A stretch of 64,000 nt of DNA from Lycorma delicatula. Lineage: Eukaryota; Arthropoda; Insecta; Hemiptera; Fulgoridae. Of this stretch, positions 56,493 to 64,000 are shown piece by piece. The position numbers and the translations under genes are program-made. The stretch lies in assembly GCF_047948215.1 (NCBI RefSeq), contig NC_134460.1, positions 15,311,501-15,375,500 on the forward strand. Direction: 5' to 3'. Under the pieces are notes generated by a model. The model was given only the letters and a program-made list of their open reading frames with translations, was not told where the DNA came from and did no database searches. The first letter of the stretch is position 1, and each line of letters begins with the position of its first letter.

Positions 56493-56768
56493 GTGTTAAA
56501 GCGTCTTCCCAAATCAGCTGATTTGGAAATCGAGAGTTACAGCGTTCAAGTCCTAGTAAAGCCAGTTATTTTTACACGGATTTGAATGCTAGATCGTGGA
56601 TACCGGTGTTCTTTGGCGGTCGGGTTTCAATTAACCACACATCTCAGGAACGGTCGAACTGAGAATGTACAAAACTACATTTCATTTACACTCATACATA
56701 TCATCCTCATTCATCCTCTGAAGAATTATCTAAACGGTAGTTACCGGAGGCTAAACAGGAAAAGAAAG
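56493..56768 (+). mobile_element. tRNA-derived SINE, copy F (slightly 5'-truncated)
   Basis: Starts just after box A (GCGTCTTCCCAAATCAGCTG) and keeps box B GTTCAAGTCC, the full body and the tail. TSD AGTTTGTTCTT (56482-56492 and 56780-56790), extended by a further near-match. The sequence is close to copies C and D2. Confidence 0.88.
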
Positions 56769-57289
56769 TGAGGTACAAAGTTTGTTCTTATGTAGATTAA
56801 GCGCGTTCAGCGCATTCAGCTCTCAAAGCTCTTTTGCTCATTTCTCCGGTGTACATACAAATAGATACTTAAAAGTGCGGTGAGAAGTAAATTGCATTAT
56901 AAAATAGTACAATTTATCTACTTAATATGTTTATTGTATTCCCACAAATCTATGTTTATTTAATTAAACAATAAGTGTCTTTCATCATTGAAATTAAATT
57001 TAGGACACGATGCAAGTGACCTAAAGTGAATGCAAGTGACGAGATCACTTTTAGGTAACGGCACGTTGCTAAGGGTAGTGGTAGGATTATAATTCACGAG
57101 CGGCTGCCTCTGCCTGTCTAGAGCTCAATAAACTCGATTCATTTTATTAATGGATAGTATATTATTGTTACTGTTTTATTTATTTATTATCCTAAAATAT
57201 ATACATTCTGTTTGGAACAATGAATAGATTTGTTGAGTATTTATATTCAATGAAGGAAAGAGACAAAGCCCAACAGCAATCGACTCTAT
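56769..57289. other. No gene recognised
   Basis: 57080-57140 has GCGGCTGCCTCTGCCTG and an AATAAA signal reminiscent of a solo LTR end, but no matching partner or TG...CA boundaries were established. Confidence 0.35.
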
Positions 57290-57505
57290 ATTCCATTTTA
57301 TTTTGGCTGGCATCCTGTAACAGCTACCGATGAATGATAATGAAATGAATTATTTTGTACCGTGCGAAAAACCGTAAAACAATAATCGGTAAAAATAGCA
57401 AAAAATGCCAAAAATTTATGCCTGACCCGGCCGGGACTCGAAGCGTCTGGATCAAAGGCAAATGATGCCGCCGCTGCGTCAGAAATGTCGGCCAAGTTAC
57501 AATAA
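57290..57505 (-). mobile_element. Second tRNA-like SINE
   Basis: Minus-strand head GACGCAGCGGCGGCATCA fits a tRNA box A, and GCTTCGAGTCCCGGCCGG (about 57427-57444) fits box B. A CAGGCATAAATTTTTGGC junction and an AT-rich body ending CAGGATGCCAGCC follow. The pattern (cgcagcgg ... cgagtcccggtcaggca) is typical of a widespread arthropod tRNA-derived SINE. Single copy here; TSD not found. Confidence 0.6.
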
Positions 57506-57649
57506 ATTAAAAAATATTTTTTTACAATTTAATTTTCTTTTTTACATATATCTGTTGTATCAATTAGAAAACAAATATTCAGGATAAATTTACCGGTACA
57601 AAATTAAGTGCATAAGTTTATCCGCGTCACGTCAGTGAAACGGGAAATA

Positions 57650-58790
57650 TGAAAAGCTTGATTATTCGTTTGACGCTGATTTTGAGGATATAGTCATTCA
57701 TTTAATGCCGTTTTCTAAACCCGGTACAGCGATCGTGTGCATATCGTGCTTCTTGAGTTAAATCATTTCATAAAAACGGTGACTCCGCTGCAAGTGTACG
57801 AGATTATTTCGTGATCGGGTCAATATTCTATGTCATGGGCGAGTACCGTCTGTCCATGCAGTTAATTTGTGGGTTGAGAAAACCGGTTCCATATAAAATT
57901 TAAAAAAGGAGCATCAAAAAGCGTTTAAACGCCAGAAAAACACCGATAGAGTTCAAACTGCCTTAACAAACGGTCCAAAACGTTTTACGATTAATCACGC
58001 ATTAGCATTGTACATCGGTGAACCACCGATCCGTTGAATCGTACATAAGAACTTACGTTTTCACCTCTAATAAATATAAATCGTCCAGTAAGTAATAGAT
58101 GCTAATTTTTTTCGCATCAATTTTTGTCAAGACATGTTGCAGCGTTTGGGTGATAGAAAATTAATCCACTGTATGTTTATGTCAAGATGAAGCTCGTTTT
58201 CATCTGAACGTTGAATAAGCAGATTAGTCGATATTGGAGCGCTGAAAACCCACTTTAGTTACATTAGAAACCGTTTTGTAGTCCTAAGGTCACAGTTTGG
58301 TGTGCCACTTTCGTCATCTGTTGCCATTAGACCGTTTTTTTTTTAAGACGACCGAGGAAACGCTACAACCGTTACTGCGTTACAACCGGTATACCAGCGC
58401 GGTACACGAGCGTGGTCATTTTAGAGGCAAGAATTAGTACCATTTTCCACTAAATATGTGGGTCCAGCAACACAGTGCTACAAATCGTATTGCTTTTATG
58501 TGTATTACTGCTTTAAGTATTACAGCTTTATTACAGTTCTCTCTGAACCGTATCGTATCCAAAAATGGGGCCGTAATTTGGTCGGCTAGATCGCCTAATT
58601 TGTCCGCACGGGAATATTTTATTCGGGATTTTCCGAATAGCAAGGTCTAGCGACCGCAAACGTTAGCGGAACTAAAATTAAAAATTCAAGAGATTACACG
58701 CATTACACCGACCATTTTTCTGCAAGTAATAGAGACTTTTCGAATAAGATTCAAAAGAGTTCTTAGATCATAACGGTGCCCGTGTAACAA
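57650..58790 (+). pseudogene. Old mariner-like transposase remnant
   Basis: Many stops, but an ordered set of transposase motifs is readable. FMSRDEARFHLNVE is the first catalytic box, near 58170-58210 (usually F-SDEAHFHLNG). DSRYWSAENPL follows, then SPKVTVWCA, VQQHSATNRIA in place of WFQQDGATAHTA (second Asp lost), and WSARSPNLSAREYFIRDF in place of WP-RSPDLSACDFFLWG (third Asp altered). RPQTLAELKLKIQEI ends the match. The second-to-third spacing is 41. HTH region and TIRs not resolved. Completely inactive. Confidence 0.7.
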
Positions 58791-58799
58791 GCGTTGTTT

Positions 58800-59289
58800 T
58801 TAAAAATAAAATACATTTATTACTTAACACAATACTGTAGAAACATTCATGTTGAAATAAAGACTCATTTAAATATAGGAGTTTAAAATTTCCGACTTTT
58901 CTGACTTCACTTTATATACAATTATTCTGGTTTTTATGGTAGACTTGTACAAAGATTTCTAGTTTTTACTTTTAGTTATTTTAACTTGGTATTATGTAAA
59001 AAAAAAAAAACAAAACAAATTCAGTTATCAAACCGTTTAAAAAACACCAAATATGGATAATTTTTTTTAACGTAACAGTGAAATTTATACCACGATTATA
59101 AAGATAGGATAATTCAGTTTATCTACTAAAATAATGTGTATTAATTTTATCTTCCTAATTGTCATTATTTAAAAAAATTATACGTACATTTCAAAGAAAT
59201 ATTAATAATATGTTTCCGTGTAAATGTAATGTATTATAAATAAAAGGCTAAAACTTTGACATTAAAATGAGAAATATTAGATTTGTTGG
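58800..59289. other. AT-rich spacer
   Basis: No gene or repeat recognised. Confidence 0.45.
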
Positions 59290-60325
59290 TAATGTTTTTA
59301 AGAAAATTAGGGTTCAAATACAGAGATAGAAGAACAAATGCTAACATGTACAGGAACCAAACAGCAACAATAACAATTGAAGAACATAAGAAAGAAGCCC
59401 TAATAAGAAAGGGAGTCTGACAAGGATGTTCCCTATCTCCGTTACTTTTTAATCTTTACATGGAACTAGCAATTAATGATGTTAAAGAACAATTTAGATT
59501 CGGAGTAACAGTACAAGGTGAAAAGATAAAGATGCTACGATTTGCTGATGATATAGTAATTCTAGCCGAGAGTAAAAAGGATTTAGAAGAAACAATGAAC
59601 GGCATAGATGAAGTCCTACGCAAGAACTATCGCGTGAAAATAAACAAGAACAAAACAAAAGTAATGAAATGTAGTAGAAATAACAAAGATGGACCGCTGA
59701 ATGTGAAAATAGGAGGAGAAAAGATTATGGAGGTAGAAGAATTTTGTTATTTGGGAAGTAAAATTACTAAAGATGGACGAAGCAGGAGCGATATAAAATG
59801 CCGAATAGCACAAGCTAAACGAGCCTTCAGTAAGAAATATAATTTGTTTACATCAAAAATTAATTTAAATGTCAGGAAAAGATTTTTGAAAGTGTATGTT
59901 TGGAGTGTCGCTTTATATGGAAGTGAAACTTGGACGATCGGAGTATCTGAGAAGAAAAGATTAGAAGCTTTTGAAATGCGGTGCTATAGGAGAATGTTAA
60001 AAATCAGACGGGTGAATAAAGTGACAAATGAAGAGGTATTGCGGCAAATAGATGAAGAAATAAGCATTTCGAAAAATATAGTTAAAAGAAGATACAGACT
60101 TATAGGCCACATACTAAGGCATCCTGGAATAGTCGCTTTAATATTGGAAGGACAGGTAGAAGGGAAAAATTGTGTAGGCAGGCCACGTTTGGAGTATGTA
60201 AAACAAATTGTTGGGGATGTAGGATGTAGAGGGTATACTGAAATGAAACGACTGGCACTAGATAGGGAATCTTGGAGAGCTGCACATCAAACCAGTCAAA
60301 AGACTGAAGACAAAAAAAAAAAAAG
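59290..60325 (+). mobile_element. RTE-like LINE, best-preserved 3' copy
   Basis: LINE similarity begins near 59290-59306 (KIRVQIQR frame, corresponding to LRFKYRDRR in the 7-kb copy) and ends with CCAGTCAAAAGACTGAAGAC and an A-run (60311-60324). Apart from one in-frame TGA (59418-59420) the pol frame is open to the 3' end. TSD not clear. Confidence 0.9.
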
Positions 60326-60329
60326 ATAA
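59460..60329 (+). CDS. RTE-like RT core and C-terminus, 289 residues
   Basis: Longest open frame of this family: catalytic FADD (residues 28-31), YLGSKITKDGRSRSDIK, KVYVWSVALYGSETWTIG, EMRCYRRMLKIRRVNKV, KRRYRLIGHILRHPGI, VGRPRLEYVKQIVGDVGC and a terminal MKRLALDRESWRAAH. The chosen ATG is internal to the RT domain; upstream codons include TITIEEHKKEALIRKGV followed by TGA at 59418-59420, then QGCSLSPLLFNLY. The fingers and endonuclease are absent. A few changes from the consensus (RRVNK, EISISK) suggest early decay. Confidence 0.8.
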   Translation: MELAINDVKEQFRFGVTVQGEKIKMLRFADDIVILAESKKDLEETMNGIDEVLRKNYRVKINKNKTKVMKCSRNNKDGPLNVKIGGEKIMEVEEFCYLGSKITKDGRSRSDIKCRIAQAKRAFSKKYNLFTSKINLNVRKRFLKVYVWSVALYGSETWTIGVSEKKRLEAFEMRCYRRMLKIRRVNKVTNEEVLRQIDEEISISKNIVKRRYRLIGHILRHPGIVALILEGQVEGKNCVGRPRLEYVKQIVGDVGCRGYTEMKRLALDRESWRAAHQTSQKTEDKKKKR

Positions 60330-61841
60330 TGAAATTCCTGAATTTAATTTTCAATTTAGTTTTATTTTGCTACAAAAAAAGTAGTTCTCAGTAAGATATT
60401 ATTATATTAGCGTTTCAGGGGCTAAGCAGAAACTATAAAATTAGTTACATAACTAATACAACTAACATTAATAATAATTGTTATACAACTTATAAGCGTA
60501 ACCAAGAGAGTGTTCAGTTTTAAAGAGTATAAAATACTTTACTCGTTTTTTTCTTCTAACTTTTATATCGATTCCTTTTTTATCAATCTGATAAAGATTT
60601 ATTTTTTCGTAATACAGGATTATCTGAGATCGCCAACCGTTCGAGAGGAGATACCGAGATTCAGCACATGTTACAAAAAGAGACCGAACAAAACATGTGA
60701 ACTAGCTCGCGGTTAACCTCTTGGATAACAGCGAGGACGTTAGGCGCCTAAAGCGACTGGATCTATTAGATCTGTAAGTTATCCGAGATTTGAGGTGAAT
60801 CAGCTACCCTAAGGTGTCGTGCATTGCCAAAATTCTACATTTCGTTTTGCAACTTACTTTAGTAGTTCTTCAATTTGTTTCAATGTTTCTTTGATTGATA
60901 AGATAATTTTTTAGCGTCTGCTTTTATGTTCTAAACTGTGGACTTTGATTAATGTTCTTTGGACTCATGTTTGTATGTATATATTTATATTTACTGCATA
61001 TTTTTACATATGCGTACATTTATTTGTAAACATATACAGCTCTTTGAGGGATTTCTATAATCGAAACCCCTCCTTGCACGCTAACTTTTTAATATTCAGA
61101 TTTGCTTACGGTTCCAGTAAATTGGAACCGATTGTAAATTAAAAATTGCGACAAAAAAAAAATGAATCATAAGCAATAGTTGGTATTAAGAGACTATATT
61201 GAAATGATAAAAATCAACAACATATCAACCCGTACATAAGAATGTCATTTTTGACCGCAAGTAAAACGAATGAAAAATCAATTTAACTCAACAGTGCATG
61301 CACGATATTAACAGAAATCGTTTCATTTTAGAACTTATAATGAAACTTTTTAAGAAATTCGGACGTCTCTATATAATATATAATCCAAAATTTAATGTTT
61401 CGCGGCATTTATAATAATACAGTATATTCTATAATAAGAAGTAGAATTTGCAAATCTGTGTTGGTGTGCGCGCGCATACGAGAGAGGGAGGAGAGTACGT
61501 GCGTGTGTGTTAATATCTGCAGATTGCATCTATGTTCATTGATATTTTTTTTTTACGGGCTGTCTATTGCTGCCTACTTGTTGGGCGTGAACTTCTGTCG
61601 TGTAGACCGTCTATACGGGACTCATGAGATCCTTGTCATTTTATTGTATCTAGATGTAGGTTTTTCTATTTTCTTTCCATTTGTTCCTGTTTTTCCTATT
61701 TATCCTATGGGGTCTTAACTCCATCGAGACTGATTTGAGCTTTGTGATTTGTGATGTCTAATACCCAGGGTGTAATTATCTGGATGTGTGTATGGGTGTA
61801 TGATAATTTCAAAAGAATGGACTGGCGAAAAAAACTGGCCA
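60330..61841. other. AT-rich region with candidate exon; no recognised gene
   Basis: Apart from the candidate exon at 60618-60716 and an AG-rich (CGAGAGAGGGAGG) tract at about 61470-61505, nothing was recognised. Confidence 0.4.
60618..60716 (+). CDS. Candidate terminal host exon (hypothetical)
   Basis: A T-rich stretch followed by AATACAG (60611-60617) is a plausible 3' splice site. The next 32 codons, from DYLRSPTVREE through FSTCYKKRPNKT to CELARG, end at TAA (60714-60716) and are far less AT-rich than the flanks. Two cysteines nine positions apart and a KKR basic site are visible, but no family is recognised. Other frames are also open for 60-90 bases, so coding status is uncertain. Confidence 0.2.
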   Translation, partial: DYLRSPTVREEIPRFSTCYKKRPNKTCELARG

Positions 61842-62260
61842 GGGGTCGAATCGTGGACGCGTGTAGGGTGAAGGGAGGTAGCTTCATTGCTGAGGGCGTT
61901 TCTAGTCCATCCATATACAAGAGTGGTTGGATTGGGGCGCTCCGATGACGCATTATTTCAAGGTATGTGAGGTGAGCGCGCGATTCGGAGGGTGTATGCG
62001 TGGGGTGCATACCCGGACTCTGATTAGCATATAGGGACGGGAAGGGCAGCCCTTCTGAAGAGGCATAGGGGCAACTGGATACAATTGTCATGTCTCGATG
62101 AACTAGGAGGGCAGCGGTGGCACTACCCCGATGGCAGGGCAGCGGTTTTAGCTGTATGCACTTGGGTGGGTTATTCTACAGCCATGTCACTCAGGACCGA
62201 CCGAGGCAGCGTCTTTTAGGCGATTGCCGGTTGCCCCTGTGTAGTTAAAAAAGAAATTAA
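61842..62260 (+). repeat. GC-rich dispersed repeat G, copy 3
   Basis: Shares GGGGTCGAATCGTGG, CAAGAGTGGTTGG, TCCGATGACGCATTA, GGGAAGGGCAGCCCTTCTG and the end TTTTAGGCGATTGCCGGTTG with 40235-40665. It ends in TTAAATAAATAAAT, which could be a retroposon tail. Non-coding. Confidence 0.65.
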
Positions 62261-62261
62261 A

Positions 62262-62333
62262 TAAATAAATTTATTATTAATATATATATATATATATATA
62301 TTTATTTTTTTTTAAATATTTTTTATAGAGGCA

Positions 62334-62381
<48 letters not shown>

Positions 62382-62460
62382 AAAAATTGTAAATAAAATT
62401 ATATTTAATAAAATATATAGGCAATCTTATATATATAAGATTGCCTCTGTGAAATTTTTG
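62262..62460. repeat. (TA)n tracts and a 28-bp perfect palindrome
   Basis: (TA)n at about 62280-62300 and 62340-62376. 62419-62446 is a perfect palindrome with arms AGGCAATCTTATAT. AGGCAATCTT also occurs singly at 62330, hinting at duplication and inversion of one arm. Confidence 0.75.
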
Positions 62461-62676
62461 AAAATTAGCTTCTATATGTAGAGCATGATATTATTAAATT
62501 TTGGATATGGTTCTCAAAATGGTGTGCGACATAGTCGAGAGGTTAGGTTTCATGTACTAGCTGCGGCTGAACTCGTTCGAGTTTTTTTTAAATATGAACT
62601 TTTTTTTCTAAAAATGATTCTGAATTTTAATGTATAACATTTTTAGTCGAATATTTCAATTTATTTCATAATACTA

Positions 62677-62678
62677 CT

Positions 62679-62734
<56 letters not shown>
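62677..62734. repeat. (TA)n(TG)n compound microsatellite
   Basis: (TA)n at about 62679-62694 is followed directly by (TG)n to 62732. Simple repeat. Confidence 0.9.
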
Positions 62735-62736
<2 letters not shown>

Positions 62737-62820
62737 TATGTTTAAATATCAGGCAGTTATTTAGTGGTGAGCTAATGCAGGCGGTAGTGTTCTTGTGACA
62801 GCGCTAGCGTAGTGTGCACT

Positions 62821-63005
62821 ATGTTCACGGACATGTTTCAACAGAAACGAACCGTTCCGTTACTACGCAGTGCCTTTCTTGTTAATAGGTCTATTGTTAC
62901 TTTAAGCGTTGTTTTTGCAGCGAGTTTTATGATTATTTATTCGCGCGTATTGTTTATCTTAACGTATGCAACAATGAAATTAATTTTGGATTTGTTTGTA
63001 ATCCG
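62821..63005 (+). CDS. Candidate first host exon with membrane segment (hypothetical)
   Basis: From ATG 62821, a 61-codon frame: a short basic N-terminus (MFTDMFQQKRTVPLLR) followed by a long hydrophobic stretch (SIVTLSVVFAASFMIIYS and LFILTYATMKLILDLFVI) that could be a signal anchor or two membrane passes. The frame ends exactly at CGGTAAGT, a strong 5' splice donor (GTAAGT from 63006). Not recognised as a transposon protein and no homologue named. It could equally be a chance frame. Confidence 0.25.
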
Positions 63006-63009
63006 GTAA

Positions 63010-64000
63010 GTTTACAATATTAAATTTATTTTATTTACTATTTTGTTTAGTATGTACATATATGCGTACTTATATATACTCTTTATTCTTTTATTGTTTT
63101 ACTCTTTTTTTGTATTAGGTCCATATCGGTCTGTTTATTGCGTTCACTTCATACTATAACGTGAGGTCTAGTGAATAATTAAAATTAATTTAAGTTCATC
63201 CGTATCTATGAATTTGTAACCTATTTTCCTGATAGGTTATATTACAAAAATTTTGCTAATTCTTATTTGCCGAAAAAAATCTTTGGCAAAACGTAAAAGT
63301 TATTCCCGTGAAGTATTTTACTTTTTACCAATTATTTTTAACATATTATGTCAATAGGCAGAGTTTCAGTTTATGTTTGTTTATCAGTCACTTTCGTCAT
63401 CGTTTAAATAATTCTGTAATGGAAGTACTTCACGAACATCGAATACCTCATTACTTCATATCTACGCTACAGATTCCAAAAATGAATTTTTTTTTTTTGA
63501 TTGTTTGATCGATTCCAGCGTGTTTTTCTTTTATATAAAAAAATTAGAAAGAGGTTGAAATATATGAGGTTACAAAAAAAAGATCTCCGGAAAATTTGCT
63601 GTACTGTTATCGATTTCTTATTTAAAAAATTCGATGAACTTACGATATCGATATTAACAAGAAAGAATACTTACAAGTGTTTGGCTTTCTTAAGAAACAT
63701 TCTTAATCCTCAAAAATTGTAACCGTTATGATTTTGTTGTTTGTAATTAATGATAGATATATTTTTATATTACCTCGCCCCTTCCTATTTTTTTCGTAAA
63801 TTAATATTTTTCATTTTTTAATCACAACGTTTTCGAAAAATTATATATTTTTGAACTAGATTACAATAATGACGTTGATAATGTCATCGTAAATTACGGA
63901 CGAAAAATACATTTTTTCCGAAATATACACGGGGGGGGGGGGAGGTTCGACATAATAGACATTTTACTTGAGGTATCATGTCTATTATCTTGACCTCTCT
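63010..64000. other. AT-rich region, no gene seen
   Basis: Frames at 63308-63508 and 63501-63722 are AT-driven without domains. A G-run (63931-63943) precedes a dispersed inverted pair (ATAATAGACAT at 63951-63961 and ATGTCTATTAT at 63979-63989) at the window end. Confidence 0.45.

Noticed and set aside
56850..57140. Possible solo LTR (GC-rich end with AATAAA)
   Set aside because: No second copy, no TG...CA boundaries, no flanking duplication identified.

Overview
The window looks like nuclear DNA of an insect, probably a hemipteran. That placement is inference from repeat style only, because no host marker gene is visible. The background is very AT-rich and gene-poor, with long (TA)n, (CA)n and (TG)n tracts. 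Nearly every region with coding signal is a transposable element, mostly broken. There are no bacterial genes, rRNA genes, conventional tRNA genes, CRISPR arrays or LTR retrotransposons that I can support. No complete host gene was recognised. Three short candidate host exons are listed at low confidence (52.7, 60.6 and 62.8 kb).

Non-LTR retrotransposons dominate. (1) An RTE-like family (FADD catalytic box, tail ending in a shared motif before poly(A)) has copies at 6.0-7.5, 13.0-13.2, 19.9-20.8, 50.0-50.9 and 59.3-60.3 kb, plus an endonuclease-half fragment at 27.1-28.4 kb. (2) A second RT family ending in (TAA)n has three near-identical 1.4-kb units at 10.5-11.9, 16.4-17.8 and 23.1-24.5 kb, each with a target-site duplication (TSD); two of them share exactly the same 5' end. 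(3) R1-clade-like elements lie at 0.8-1.7, 2.9-4.0, 41.6-43.7 and 44.7-46.3 kb. (4) I-clade-like elements lie at 29.9-31.5 kb (intact RNase H domain) and 53.6-54.3 kb. (5) A decayed jockey-like pol lies at 33.9-35.3 kb, a PHD-finger-type LINE ORF1 at 48.4-49.4 kb, and small RT tails at 2.4-2.9, 9.55-9.9, 31.8-32.3 and 55.7-55.9 kb.

DNA transposons: a mariner-like element with near-perfect terminal repeats (TIRs) and a TA duplication (14.78-16.11 kb), two older mariner-like remnants (21.6-22.9 and 57.7-58.8 kb), a Tc1/IS630-like transposase remnant split by an R1-like insertion (41.5 and 43.7-44.3 kb), and an internally deleted hAT element with a perfect 8-bp TSD (46.63-47.87 kb).

Short elements: a tRNA-derived SINE family with seven insertions (2.1, 13.9, 25.7, 38.3-38.8 nested pair, 40.7, 56.5 kb), a second tRNA-like SINE (57.3-57.5 kb), an unclassified AT-rich repeat called X here (8.8, 18.2, 37.6-39.0 kb), and a GC-rich repeat called G here (30.9, 40.2, 61.8 kb).

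The elements do not form a pathway. What the window offers is a dense record of retrotransposition: LINEs supply the copying machinery, SINEs borrow it, and insertions nest inside one another. The most unusual signals are the fixed 5' end of the 1.4-kb RT units, strong stem-loops placed just before the poly(A) tail in several unrelated LINE lineages, a SINE inserted head-to-head inside another SINE, and an R1-like element sitting inside a DNA transposase.
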